A stretch of DNA of 64,000 nucleotides from Butyrivibrio sp. (GCA_017413105.1 JAFPVA010000170.1:21174-85173), one strand, 5' to 3'; positions 46,911 through 56,050 are shown, counted from the first letter of the stretch. A program made the numbers and translations. Notes: generated by a model not told the origin, from the letters alone.

Positions 46911-48017
46911 ATGAGAGAGGATATTTTTGTTACAAGACCATATCTTCCTCCTATGGAAGAATATGTTGAATATTTAAACCGTATATGGGATAGTCGCAAT
47001 CTTACAAATATGGGGACATTGTGGCAGGAATTCAATAAGAGCCTAATGGATTTCATGGACGTAGAGTACTGTATGCCGCTAAGTAACGGGCATATGGCGC
47101 TTGAAATGGTTCTGCAGGCACTGGATCTTTCCGGGGAAGTTATTACTACGCCCTTTACTTTTGCGTCTACTACCCATGCAATTGTCAGGAATAATCTAAC
47201 TCCCGTATTTTGTGATATAAGGGAGTCTGACTGCACTATTGATCCTGATAAGATTGAGGACCTTATAACTGATAAGACCACAGCAATCGTTCCCGTACAT
47301 GTTTATGGAATGCCTTGCGATGTTAAACGCATTGAGGAAATTGCAAACAGGCATAACCTGAAGGTTATCTATGACGCAGCCCATGCTTTTGGCGAAAAAA
47401 TAAACGGAAAGAGCATTGCTCATTTCGGAGATGCGTCCATGTTCAGTTTTCATGCGACAAAGTGCTTTAACAGCATTGAGGGCGGCTGCATTGTCACAAA
47501 AGATAAGAGCAGTATCATTACTACTTATCTGCTCCACAACTTTGGTATTACGGGAAAAGAGAGCGTGGACTATATCGGTGCTAACGCCAAGATGAATGAG
47601 TTCCAGGCCGCAATGGGACTTTGTAACTTAAAGCATATTGATGAGAACCGCATTTTACGCAAAAAGATATTTGAACGCTACATGGAAAGACTCTCCAGTG
47701 TAGAGGGAATAAGACTTCTTGATTATCGCGAGGATGTTATCTACAACTACAGCTATGTTCCTGTTTTTGTGGATGAGGCTGAGTATGGTATTGACAGAAA
47801 TGATGTGCATGAGCTTTTGGCAAAGAGGCATATTTATGCCAGAAAATATTTTTACCCGATAGCAAGTAAGTTTAACTGCTATAAAGATTCCGGCTTTAGG
47901 GGAAATGTTGAAATAGCGGAACGAATGTCAGAACAGGTGCTTACATTGCCGATATATCCGGATCTGCAGCTTGAGGTTGTAGATGAAATATGTGATGTTC
48001 TGGAAAAGAAAGAGTAA
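46911..48017 (+). CDS. DegT/DnrJ-type sugar aminotransferase (VioA-like)
   Basis: 368 aa PLP enzyme. FVTRPYLPPMEEYVEYLNRI followed by NLTNMGTLWQEF closely follows the pattern of VioA, which makes dTDP-4-amino-4,6-dideoxyglucose from the RmlB product. SNGHMALEMVLQAL, VYDAAHAFGEK near residue 158 and FHATKCFNSIEGG with the PLP-binding Lys184 are all present. The product would be an amino sugar ready for N-acylation, which fits the acyl carrier and ligase genes downstream. Substrate inferred, not proven. Confidence 0.85.
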   Translation: MREDIFVTRPYLPPMEEYVEYLNRIWDSRNLTNMGTLWQEFNKSLMDFMDVEYCMPLSNGHMALEMVLQALDLSGEVITTPFTFASTTHAIVRNNLTPVFCDIRESDCTIDPDKIEDLITDKTTAIVPVHVYGMPCDVKRIEEIANRHNLKVIYDAAHAFGEKINGKSIAHFGDASMFSFHATKCFNSIEGGCIVTKDKSSIITTYLLHNFGITGKESVDYIGANAKMNEFQAAMGLCNLKHIDENRILRKKIFERYMERLSSVEGIRLLDYREDVIYNYSYVPVFVDEAEYGIDRNDVHELLAKRHIYARKYFYPIASKFNCYKDSGFRGNVEIAERMSEQVLTLPIYPDLQLEVVDEICDVLEKKE

Positions 48018-48032
48018 AAGAGTAATTTAGGA

Positions 48033-48989
48033 ATGTCTGAAAAAAGTTTGAAGGTCAGCGTTGTAGTTGCGGCCTATAAGGAAGAAAAATATATCGGTCA
48101 CACGCTGGATAGTATATTATCCCAGAAGGTTGACTTCGATTATGAAGTTATTGTGGGAGATGACTGTTCTCCCGATGGAACAGCTGATGTTATAAGGGAA
48201 TACGCAGATAAGTATCCTGACAAAATTATTCCTGTTCTTCGCAAGAAGAATATGGGGATGACAGGGAATTCCCTTGACCTGATAAGCAGAGCAAAGGGTG
48301 AATATATTGCTCTTGTTGAAGGTGATGACTACTGGATTGATGATAACAAGCTCCAAAAGCAGGTGGATTTTTTGGATACACATAAGGATTATGTGGCTTG
48401 TTTTGGGCTTTGCATAATAGTTGATGAGGACGATGCTCGTCACAAAGAGCTGGAAAAACAGAGCGGATTTTTAAAAATCGGAAAAGACTATAGTATCAAA
48501 GATTTTGAAGAGTATCTGCTTCCGGGACAGACTGCTACTTCCATGTACAGAAGAGCCGACTTTAATGATATTCTGAATCAGATAATGAATTCTGAGTTTG
48601 ACATGAGCCGCTTTATCGACAGGCATCTTGTTCTTATGATGCTTTCAAGGGGAAAGATTTTTAATTCCGGTGAGGAAATCGCAGCCTACAGGTATGTGAT
48701 GAAAAAAAACTCAGGTTCCTGGTCATCCAAGAATGATTATTACAGTACAACTAATCTCATGAATTATCTGGAAGGACTGAAGAGTCTAGAGAATATCGCG
48801 AAAGATATAGGAATTGAGCTTGACTTTGATTCTCGCAGGAAATATGAGTGGGATAAGTTCATGAACAATAAAAAGGGATTTAATGCTGAAGACGCAAAGC
48901 TTATAAAGAAGACTATCCTTGGTGATAGTAATGATAAATTTGGCATGACGCTTTACAGAATTAAGAGAAGAGTCGGGAGAATGCACTAA
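48033..48989 (+). CDS. GT2-family glycosyltransferase
   Basis: 318 aa GT-A enzyme: VSVVVAAYKEEKYIGHTLDS, VGDDCSPDGTADVI, MGMTGNSLDLISRAKGEYIA, and EGDDYW near residue 92 as the metal motif. The type resembles transferases for amino or modified sugars in O-antigen loci. It sits directly after the VioA-like gene and before the acyltransferase, so it may transfer the modified amino sugar; that is inference. Confidence 0.86.
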   Translation: MSEKSLKVSVVVAAYKEEKYIGHTLDSILSQKVDFDYEVIVGDDCSPDGTADVIREYADKYPDKIIPVLRKKNMGMTGNSLDLISRAKGEYIALVEGDDYWIDDNKLQKQVDFLDTHKDYVACFGLCIIVDEDDARHKELEKQSGFLKIGKDYSIKDFEEYLLPGQTATSMYRRADFNDILNQIMNSEFDMSRFIDRHLVLMMLSRGKIFNSGEEIAAYRYVMKKNSGSWSSKNDYYSTTNLMNYLEGLKSLENIAKDIGIELDFDSRRKYEWDKFMNNKKGFNAEDAKLIKKTILGDSNDKFGMTLYRIKRRVGRMH

Positions 48990-48990
48990 A

Positions 48991-50115
48991 ATGGAAAAGC
49001 AAAGAAAAGAAATAAAAAATACTTTGGGAATGTTTGATCTCCTTAAAGGAATCATAATAATCATTATGATCTTGTCTCATACAACCGGACTTATGGATTT
49101 TTTGGGGACTTATCCTACTGCAACAGCATTTTTGGAAGATTATAGTTTTCCTGCTCTTGTTGCGGAAATGACCATGGAATTATTCGCAGAAGCGGCTATG
49201 CCAATAATGATGATTTTAGGAGGCTATGGTTTTAGAAAGACAACTTTTAAGAAGTGCCTCAAGAAACAGTATAAGACAATAATCATTCCGTATATTATAA
49301 CTGTAGCTGTGACTCTTCCTGCTCTTTTTATAATGGCAACCATATTTGATGGAGGATGGAAGAAGGCTGTTCGTACTACAGCCATGATGGGAATCGGATT
49401 TGGGCTTGGAATGCCACAGATGAGATTGGTTTTTGGTCACATGATAGGAACCAGCGGCCCATTCTGGTTTTTGATTGCATTAGTCGTGGGAAGCCTTGTA
49501 TTTAATCAGCTGTTGCACCGCTTTGAAGGTAAGAAACTTTTGCTTGCATCTTTCGGAGTTGCATGTTTGGGATGGGTGATCGGATTACTTGGCCCATTGC
49601 CTCTTTGCATGGCCCAGAGTTTGGAAGCTGTATTATATCTGTGCATGGGATATTTTGCTAAGAAGGAAAAAATATTTACGGCACCTTTGGATAAAGAGAA
49701 TAAACTTACTAAGTTCCTTCCTGTGTTTATTCCTATCATTGCAGCAAAATGTTTTGCATCTCAGTTTAACATGGCATTGAATTACTACACATATGGACCA
49801 ATATCAATAGTTTTCCATGGAATAATGGGTATGTTCATTATTCATCTGTTTTTGAGAATAAACAATCTTAACGGATTTATTAATACATTCCTTAGAAAAG
49901 TTGGAAGATTGTCCTTGTATGTCCTTTGCGTTCATACAGTAGAACTTATCGCTGGTGGTGCATATTTTGCAGAGCGGTTCAAGGAGAACTGGACAGGGGA
50001 TTTACTTCTTAGAAGCGCTATACTTTTCGGTGTCAGAGCAGTCATAGTTCTTGTAGCCACATATGTATTTGTGGCTTTGAAAGATTATTTTCAGAGTAAG
50101 AAGATAAATGGTTAA
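48991..50115 (+). CDS. Acyltransferase-3 family membrane protein
   Basis: 374 aa, about ten membrane helices. MFDLLKGIIIIIMILSHTTG near the N-terminus carries the Leu-Lys-Gly and helix-1 His pattern of the acyltransferase-3 (OafA/NodX-like) family. These move acyl groups, usually acetyl, onto extracytoplasmic sugars. It starts 1 nt after the GT2 stop and is followed 15 nt later by an acyl carrier protein, so its donor might be carrier-bound, though most characterised members use acetyl-CoA. Confidence 0.8.
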   Translation: MEKQRKEIKNTLGMFDLLKGIIIIIMILSHTTGLMDFLGTYPTATAFLEDYSFPALVAEMTMELFAEAAMPIMMILGGYGFRKTTFKKCLKKQYKTIIIPYIITVAVTLPALFIMATIFDGGWKKAVRTTAMMGIGFGLGMPQMRLVFGHMIGTSGPFWFLIALVVGSLVFNQLLHRFEGKKLLLASFGVACLGWVIGLLGPLPLCMAQSLEAVLYLCMGYFAKKEKIFTAPLDKENKLTKFLPVFIPIIAAKCFASQFNMALNYYTYGPISIVFHGIMGMFIIHLFLRINNLNGFINTFLRKVGRLSLYVLCVHTVELIAGGAYFAERFKENWTGDLLLRSAILFGVRAVIVLVATYVFVALKDYFQSKKING

Positions 50116-50130
50116 TTTGGAGGAGAACGT

Positions 50131-50361
50131 ATGGGGGATACATTTACAGAAATAGTGGATATTATCATTGACATTGCAGATATGGCTAGAGAAAAAGTTA
50201 CGAAAAACAGCCATTTTGTCGATGATCTTGATCTGACATCTCTGGAAATTCTGGCAATTATTACAAAAGTGGAAAAAAAGTATTCTGTCAAATTTAGTAA
50301 AAACGATTTTGAGGTGATAACAACAGTTGGGGATCTGGTAAGTTATTTGTCAAAATCATGA
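50131..50361 (+). CDS. Acyl carrier protein (first copy)
   Basis: 76 aa four-helix carrier protein. DDLDLTSLEI near residues 29-38 holds the Ser that receives 4'-phosphopantetheine. GGAGGAG lies upstream. It is not next to fatty-acid synthesis genes but inside the amino-sugar module, and a second copy lies at 52066. It probably carries an acyl or aminoacyl group activated by one of the ligases at 53140 and 54630 for transfer onto a sugar. Confidence 0.9.
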   Translation: MGDTFTEIVDIIIDIADMAREKVTKNSHFVDDLDLTSLEILAIITKVEKKYSVKFSKNDFEVITTVGDLVSYLSKS

Positions 50362-50389
50362 GAAGGTGAACTAAAGGAGTGCGGTGGAA

Positions 50390-51358
50390 ATGAAGAAAAT
50401 TTTGATTTTTGGTGTTGCCGGCAATATGGGCGGTTATCTTGCTGAGTACTTTTTGCAGCATTGTGGCCCTGATTTTGAAATTATAGGTGTGGACAGAATC
50501 GAACATCCAACTGTAAGCAAAATGATAAAGACAATCATCATGGATATCAATAACGAGGAGGACTACAAAAAACTCCCTGATAAGGATGTCTATGCAGTTA
50601 TCGATATGGTTGGACCTATGCCGTCAAAGATGATAGGTTACAACCCTATCGTGTATGTTAATACAAATGTCCTTGGATCCTACAAGGTTTTTGACTATGC
50701 AGTAAGGGTTAATGCGGACAGAATCCTTTATGCCAAGAGCTTTGCTGACATCTTAAGAAGAGGTGAGACTCAGCTTGTCCTTCATGTGGATGACGAGCCT
50801 GATTTTGATTATGGTGATCAGCATGCTGTTTATACTGTTACTCAGAATGCTGCAAAAGATCTTTTGAGGTGTGTTCACGAGTATTATAAGATCAAGACAT
50901 TTACTTTCAGGCTTCCGCACATTTATCTGTGGAATTCGGATGATAAATATAATGTGGATGGTGCACCACGGAAGATGATGCACAGGATCATAATTGATAA
51001 TGCGATTGCAGGTGATCCGATCGAGGTTTGGGGAGACTACACCAGACAGAAGGATATGGTCTATATAAAGGACTTGTGCCAGATGTTTTATAAAGCCTCG
51101 ATGGTTGACAGAGAGACCGGATACTACAACGTTGGAACAGGAATAGGAATTCCTCTTCTTGAGCAGATCGAAGGCATAAGAGATGTCTTTGGAACTACCA
51201 GGAAGTCAGAACTTATATTCTGCCCGGATAAGCCTAATGCACCAAGATACATTATGGACATTAAGGAAGCGGTTGAGGAACTTGGCTATGAGCCCAAGTA
51301 TTCATATCTTGATATGCTTGAAGACATGAGAAAAGAACGTGAGCTTGGCAGGTTCTAA
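50390..51358 (+). CDS. NAD-dependent epimerase/dehydratase-like protein (atypical SDR)
   Basis: 322 aa from ATG 50390; a GTG at 50384 is also possible. The Rossmann motif is FGVAGNMGGYLAEYF, followed by NVLGSYKVFDYAVR near residue 97 and FRLPHIYLW near 172, as in extended SDRs. The active-site Tyr148 is followed by Gln152 where Lys is normal (YTVTQ). The enzyme may be altered, non-catalytic, or use another residue such as Lys157. It lies between two acyl carrier/acyltransferase genes. Possible nucleotide-sugar modifying enzyme. Confidence 0.75.
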   Translation: MKKILIFGVAGNMGGYLAEYFLQHCGPDFEIIGVDRIEHPTVSKMIKTIIMDINNEEDYKKLPDKDVYAVIDMVGPMPSKMIGYNPIVYVNTNVLGSYKVFDYAVRVNADRILYAKSFADILRRGETQLVLHVDDEPDFDYGDQHAVYTVTQNAAKDLLRCVHEYYKIKTFTFRLPHIYLWNSDDKYNVDGAPRKMMHRIIIDNAIAGDPIEVWGDYTRQKDMVYIKDLCQMFYKASMVDRETGYYNVGTGIGIPLLEQIEGIRDVFGTTRKSELIFCPDKPNAPRYIMDIKEAVEELGYEPKYSYLDMLEDMRKERELGRF

Positions 51359-51386
51359 GGCTTTAGATTAAGGAAAGGCGGTAAGC

Positions 51387-51974
51387 ATGAGCGGATTTGG
51401 AATTGAAGGAACAGAGATCATGGGAGAAAACCTCAGAGAGAAGGTTGCATTTTGCGGTGAGAATACCAGACTTTATCCCATGTGCAAGATGATCCATGCA
51501 GGTAATGCAATTCTTGAGGATCACTGTCAGCTGTTTGACTTTGTATTTATTGATGCCGGCGAAGGTCTTCGCATTGGCAAATACTCAACCCTCACTTGGC
51601 AGGTTTTGATTGAGGGCGGTGCAAAAACAGACATCGGTCACAGAGTTTTCCTTGGCCCGGGCACTAAGGTTCTCACTTCTACCTATGAGTTTGATGGTTA
51701 TTATTCTATTGAGCACCTTCCCGGAGATGCAGGAAAAATCAGCTATGGCGATATTATTATCGAAGATGATGCTTATATCGGAGCAAATTGCACTATTTTG
51801 CCCGGTACTATCATTAGAGAAGGGGCTTTTGTCGGAGCAAACTCACTTGTTAAGGGCGAGCTTAAACCCTGGACAGTGTATGTTGGTACACCTTGCAAAG
51901 AGATACGTCCACGCATTAAACCTACTGATGAAAGACGTAAAATAGTAGAGGGAATGGATTGGGAAAGAGCCTGA
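51387..51974 (+). CDS. Left-handed beta-helix acyltransferase
   Basis: 195 aa hexapeptide-repeat protein. Repeats include IGKYSTLTWQVLIEGG, IGHRVFLGPGTKVLTS, IEDDAYIGANCTILPG and IREGAFVGANSLVKG, ending VGTPCKEIRPR. An acidic/His-containing stretch near residue 100 could be catalytic. It is a candidate N-acyltransferase acting on the VioA-like product, using an acyl group from one of the carrier proteins. It is 28 nt after the SDR gene and ends the first part of the module. Confidence 0.82.
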   Translation: MSGFGIEGTEIMGENLREKVAFCGENTRLYPMCKMIHAGNAILEDHCQLFDFVFIDAGEGLRIGKYSTLTWQVLIEGGAKTDIGHRVFLGPGTKVLTSTYEFDGYYSIEHLPGDAGKISYGDIIIEDDAYIGANCTILPGTIIREGAFVGANSLVKGELKPWTVYVGTPCKEIRPRIKPTDERRKIVEGMDWERA

Positions 51975-51992
51975 AATACAATTTGGTTTTTC

Positions 51993-52020
51993 TTGCAATT
52001 TAGCGAATTGCTGTTATATT
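51993..52020 (+). promoter_or_regulatory. Possible promoter with inverted repeat before the second ACP
   Basis: TTGCAA (51993-51998), a 16-nt spacer and TATATT (52015-52020). A perfect inverted repeat, GCAATT-TAGCG-AATTGC (51995-52011), spans the -35 end and spacer and could be a repressor site. Start of transcript about 40 nt before the gene. Confidence 0.5.
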
Positions 52021-52065
52021 AGTAAGTTACTTGAGTAATAAAATTACGAAACAGGAGATAAAAAA

Positions 52066-52296
52066 ATGAACGAAACTTTTGAGAAAATTGTAGACATTAT
52101 TGTTGATGTGGCAGACATTGCAAAAGAGGATATCAGCTTAGATAGCAATCTTATCGATGATCTTGATCTTTCTTCACTTGAGATCATGTCTGTTATTTCT
52201 AAGATTGAGAAGACTTTCTCTATTAAGCTTGATGAGAAGAAGCTTCTTTCAATCGAAAATATCGGAGATTTTGTAGAGTATATTGATGCAATCTGA
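52066..52296 (+). CDS. Acyl carrier protein (second copy)
   Basis: 76 aa, the same length as the first copy and clearly related to it (both begin with an EKIVDI/TEIVDI-type helix). DDLDLSSLEI at about 29-38 carries the phosphopantetheine Ser. CAGGAG lies upstream. It is followed by WbqC-like and ligase genes. Two carriers and two ligases suggest two different acyl groups or a dipeptide-like side chain; that is inference. Confidence 0.9.
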   Translation: MNETFEKIVDIIVDVADIAKEDISLDSNLIDDLDLSSLEIMSVISKIEKTFSIKLDEKKLLSIENIGDFVEYIDAI

Positions 52297-52357
52297 TGAT
52301 GATAGAGGCCAAATATTTTTTTGACTCTTACATCATCTGAGTTCTAGTGAGGAAATT

Positions 52358-53113
52358 ATGAAAATCGGAATTATGCAGCCATATTTTTTCCCATATATTG
52401 GGTATTGGCAGCTGATGAATGCAGTAGATGAATATCTTATAGTTGATGATGTCAACTATATCAAAAATGGATTCATCAACAGAAATAAGATCCTTGTAAA
52501 TGGAGAACCCTTTAACTTTGGAATTTCTGTAAGAAAAGCATCGCAGAATAAGCATATCTGTGAGCATGAAACGGGGCTTGATGAGGCAGCAGTTGAGAAG
52601 CTCCTTACAACACTCAAAAGTTCCTATGCAAAGGCACCTTTCTTTGACGATACCTATGCTCATGTTAAAGAAGTATTGGAGTTTGGGTTAAAGGATGAAG
52701 GCCGCAATCTTGCGGATTTTCTTGATAATGCCAATCGCTCCACTGCTAAAAAGCTTGGGATTACCACTCCTATTTTACGCACATCCAAGGATGTGCCTCT
52801 GGATGGAGAATATAAAAGGGAGCATCTTGTAGTCGCTTACTGCAAAAAGAGAAATGCAGATGAGTATATAAATGCTATAGGCGGTACAGGGCTTTATTAC
52901 CAGAACTTTTTCAGAGAAAACGGGTTGGGCCTGAAGTTTGTAAAGACTGATGAGAATCTGTCTTATAATCAGGTATCCGGTGGTTTTGTTCCCAATTTGT
53001 CCATCATAGATGTGATGATGAACTGTTCATCGGAGCAGATCAGGGAGCTGCTTGATGCTTATAACCTTATCGACGGCTATGAGTCTCCGGAAGAAGCCGC
53101 AGATAATAGTTGA
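52358..53113 (+). CDS. WbqC-family protein
   Basis: 251 aa with the family's opening IGIMQPYFFPYIGYWQLM, then VDDVNYIKNGFINRNKIL, and NLSIIDVMMNCSSEQIRELL near the end. WbqC proteins recur in O-antigen and capsule loci, often beside aminotransferases, acyl carriers or ligases, and are thought to help modify an amino sugar. Their reaction has not, to my knowledge, been shown. Normal length. The ligase gene follows after 26 nt. Confidence 0.88.
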   Translation: MKIGIMQPYFFPYIGYWQLMNAVDEYLIVDDVNYIKNGFINRNKILVNGEPFNFGISVRKASQNKHICEHETGLDEAAVEKLLTTLKSSYAKAPFFDDTYAHVKEVLEFGLKDEGRNLADFLDNANRSTAKKLGITTPILRTSKDVPLDGEYKREHLVVAYCKKRNADEYINAIGGTGLYYQNFFRENGLGLKFVKTDENLSYNQVSGGFVPNLSIIDVMMNCSSEQIRELLDAYNLIDGYESPEEAADNS

Positions 53114-53139
53114 TATAGATGTAGTATGGAGGTAATAAA

Positions 53140-54546
53140 ATGGTAGAACTTATAAAAATGATTGAAAGCTACGGGGATTATCCGGCTTTCAAAAATCTTG
53201 ACGGTGAGAACAGCTATGAGGTAACTTTCAGGGAATACCTTAATAAAGCAAAGTCATGCGCATACAACATCAGAGAAGAATTTGGAGATATCGCAGGTAA
53301 GCATGTAGGAGTAATGGCAGATAGCAATTACGAGTTTACAGTTCTTTTGCTTGCAATCCTTTTCAGCAGAGGCGTTCTTGTTCCTGTTAATTTTTATGAG
53401 ACTCAGGAAAATATAGACGCTGCAATTCATCGTTCAGATCTGGATTTCATGATCGCTGAAGACAAGTACAAGGACAAGGCAGTTGGAGATTTCAAGGCTG
53501 CTGATAAGGCAGACCTTCTTAATAAGAACAATGGATTTCTTGAGCTTAAGGACTTTACTGAAGATGAGAAGGATAATCTTGCGGTTATCGTGTTCACTTC
53601 AGGAACTACAAGCCTTTCAAAGGGAGTAATGATTTCTGTAGGCAATCTTTTTGGAGAGTTTATCGTTTGCCACAACAGTGATTTTTCAGAAGATCCCAAT
53701 GCCTTAGAAGGACTCAGAGTATATGATATTTTCCCATTTTATCATGTTGCAGGAATAAATGGATGGCGCCACAGAATGGAGCAGCGCATCACTACTTATC
53801 TTAGCGCTAATCCAAGAAATGTTCTTTCTGATCTTGAGGGAGAGCATATCGATGGAGCTATAGTTACACCTGCTATATTAAAGCTTTGGCAGACATGCAT
53901 CAAAAAAGGCAACATAGAGAGACTTGGCGGTATCAAGTTTGTAGCTACTGCAGGTGCAAAGCCTGAGCTCGAGGTAGTAAAGACCTTCATTGATAATGGT
54001 ATTGCTTTTGGACAGTATTATGGATTGACTGAGACCACCGGAAACATTACATGTAATTTCAATGTAGCTAATTATCTTGATGCAGTAGGACGTCCTATAG
54101 ATGGTGTAGATATAAAGTTTGAAGATGGAGAGATCTGTATTAAGAATTTTGGAGTTGTGAAGGGATATTACAAGGATCCTGAAGAGACTGCCAAGACCTT
54201 TATTGACGGATATCTCCATACGGGGGATCTTGGATATATTGAAGATGGATATCTTTATATAACAGGAAGAAAGAAGAACCTTATCATACTTTCAGGTGGT
54301 GAAAATGTCAGCCCCGAAGAACTTGAATCATTCATATACCAGAATCCGCAGGTAAAAGAGTGCCTGGTATATGAGAAAGATGACAGAATCTGGGCTTCTG
54401 TCTATTGTGATCCTTCTGCGCAGGAAGAAATTACTGCTCACATTGCAGAGATCAACAAGAAACAGCCAATTTATAAGAGAATATATAAAACCGAGTTCCG
54501 CAATGAGGAATTTGAGAAGACAGATTTGGGTAAGATAAAGAGGTAA
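53140..54546 (+). CDS. AMP-forming acyl/aminoacyl ligase (first copy)
   Basis: 468 aa ANL-superfamily adenylating enzyme. The phosphate-binding loop is FTSGTTSLSKGVM near residue 150. FGQYYGLTETTGNI lies near 289, HTGDLGYIEDGYL near 354 and GRKKNLIILSGGENVSPEEL near 377, and the C-terminal catalytic Lys sits in DLGKIKR. It activates a carboxylic acid or amino acid as AMP ester and should load one of the nearby carrier proteins. It is a tandem paralogue of the gene at 54630, with many identical segments. Substrate unknown. Confidence 0.9.
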   Translation: MVELIKMIESYGDYPAFKNLDGENSYEVTFREYLNKAKSCAYNIREEFGDIAGKHVGVMADSNYEFTVLLLAILFSRGVLVPVNFYETQENIDAAIHRSDLDFMIAEDKYKDKAVGDFKAADKADLLNKNNGFLELKDFTEDEKDNLAVIVFTSGTTSLSKGVMISVGNLFGEFIVCHNSDFSEDPNALEGLRVYDIFPFYHVAGINGWRHRMEQRITTYLSANPRNVLSDLEGEHIDGAIVTPAILKLWQTCIKKGNIERLGGIKFVATAGAKPELEVVKTFIDNGIAFGQYYGLTETTGNITCNFNVANYLDAVGRPIDGVDIKFEDGEICIKNFGVVKGYYKDPEETAKTFIDGYLHTGDLGYIEDGYLYITGRKKNLIILSGGENVSPEELESFIYQNPQVKECLVYEKDDRIWASVYCDPSAQEEITAHIAEINKKQPIYKRIYKTEFRNEEFEKTDLGKIKR

Positions 54547-54561
54547 AGCGTTTTTTGATAG

Positions 54562-54605
54562 AAGGCTTTCTAAGTTATTTTATGTAGAAAGCCTTTTATT
54601 TTTTA
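54562..54605 (+). terminator. Terminator between the two ligase genes
   Basis: AAGGCTTTCTA (54562-54572) pairs with TAGAAAGCCTT (54585-54595), 12-nt loop, then T-rich sequence. The second ligase has only 24 nt after it, so it may depend on partial read-through. Confidence 0.8.
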
Positions 54606-54629
54606 ATTTTTTATGGAGGAAGCAAAAAA

Positions 54630-56039
54630 ATGGTAGAATTATTGAAACTGATGGAGAGTTATGGGGATGCCCCTGCGTTCAAAAATTTGGACGGCGAAAA
54701 CAGCTATGAGGTAACTTACAGGGAATATCTCGAAAGAATGAGAGCCTGTGCGTACAACCTTAGGAGCGTGTTTGGGGATATTACAGGTAAGCATATTGGC
54801 GTTATGGCTGATAGTAATTATGAGTACACTGTAATCCTTGGAGCAGTTCTTTTTAGCAGGGGTGTACTTGTTCCTGTTAATTTCTTTGAAACACCTGAGA
54901 ATATCGAGGCTGCAATTTATCGTTCAGATCTTGATGGCTTTATTGTTGAAGAGAAGTACAGAGATAAGGCTGTTGGCAATTTCAAGATCGCTGATAAGAA
55001 TGAGATCCTTAAGACCGGTGAGGGAAGCCTTGAACTCAAGGACTTTACTGAGGAAGAGAAAAATAATCTGGCCCTGATTCTTTTCACATCAGGAACAACA
55101 GGAATGTCTAAGGGAGTTATGCTTTCAGCAGGAAATCTGCTTGATTTTGAGGCAACAGGTCATAATGATGATTATTCCGAAGATGATAAGGCATCATCAG
55201 GCCATAGAATTTACAATATCTTCCCATTCTATCATTCAGCAGGAATTGTTGGATGGCTTTATAGAATTGAGCAGAAGGCTACTACATACCTTAGTGCTGA
55301 TCCGAGAAATGTCCTTTCTGACCTTGAGGGAGAGCAGATTGATGTAGCACTTGTTACTCCTGCAATCTTAAAGCTCTGGCAGACCTGCATCAAAAAGGGT
55401 AATATGGAGCGGCTCGGAGGCCTTAAGCTTGCTCTTACAGGAGGAGCAAAACCTGATATTGATGTAGTAAAGACATTCCTGGATAATGGTATTGCGTTTG
55501 GTCAGTACTACGGAATGACCGAAGCCAGCGGAAACATCACCTGCAATTTTGATGTTGCAAATCACCTTGAGTCAGTTGGTAAGCTTGTTGATGGCTGCGA
55601 GGTTGAGTTTATTGACGGCGAGATCTGCATCAGATACTTCGGCGTAATGCTTGGATACTACAAGGATCCTGAGGGAACTGCTGAGGTTCTCGAGAACGGA
55701 CTCCTTCACACCGGTGACCTTGGATACATGGATGAGGATGGATTCCTTTACATCACAGGAAGAAAGAAGAATCTTATCATCCTGTCCGGCGGAGAGAACG
55801 TAAGCCCTGAGGAACTTGAGAAGCATATCTATGCTAATCCTAAGGTGAAAGAATGTCTTGTATATGAGGACAATGACAGAATCTGCGCTGCTGTATACTG
55901 CGACGCTGATGCTCAGGAAGAGGTTAAAAAGCATATTTCTGAGATGAACAAGACTCAGCCTCTCTATAAGAGAATATACAAGACCGAGTTCCGTACTGAG
56001 GAATTTGAGAAGACAGCACTTGGCAAGATAAAGAGATAA
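54630..56039 (+). CDS. AMP-forming acyl/aminoacyl ligase (second copy)
   Basis: 469 aa, co-linear with the first copy over its whole length: FTSGTTGMSKGVM near 150, FGQYYGMTEASGNI near 290, HTGDLGYMDEDGFLYITGR near 355, and ALGKIKR at the end. Differences in the binding-pocket region (TEAS for TETT, and around 225-260) suggest a changed acid substrate. The intervening terminator suggests separate expression levels. It is probably the partner of one of the two carrier proteins. Confidence 0.9.
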   Translation: MVELLKLMESYGDAPAFKNLDGENSYEVTYREYLERMRACAYNLRSVFGDITGKHIGVMADSNYEYTVILGAVLFSRGVLVPVNFFETPENIEAAIYRSDLDGFIVEEKYRDKAVGNFKIADKNEILKTGEGSLELKDFTEEEKNNLALILFTSGTTGMSKGVMLSAGNLLDFEATGHNDDYSEDDKASSGHRIYNIFPFYHSAGIVGWLYRIEQKATTYLSADPRNVLSDLEGEQIDVALVTPAILKLWQTCIKKGNMERLGGLKLALTGGAKPDIDVVKTFLDNGIAFGQYYGMTEASGNITCNFDVANHLESVGKLVDGCEVEFIDGEICIRYFGVMLGYYKDPEGTAEVLENGLLHTGDLGYMDEDGFLYITGRKKNLIILSGGENVSPEELEKHIYANPKVKECLVYEDNDRICAAVYCDADAQEEVKKHISEMNKTQPLYKRIYKTEFRTEEFEKTALGKIKR

Positions 56040-56050
56040 AGCTATATGAT

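Noticed and set aside
50131-52296. Fatty-acid synthesis genes, because of the two acyl carrier proteins
   Set aside because: No ketoacyl synthase, reductase or dehydratase of that pathway is nearby. The neighbours are sugar aminotransferase, acyltransferase, WbqC and ligases.
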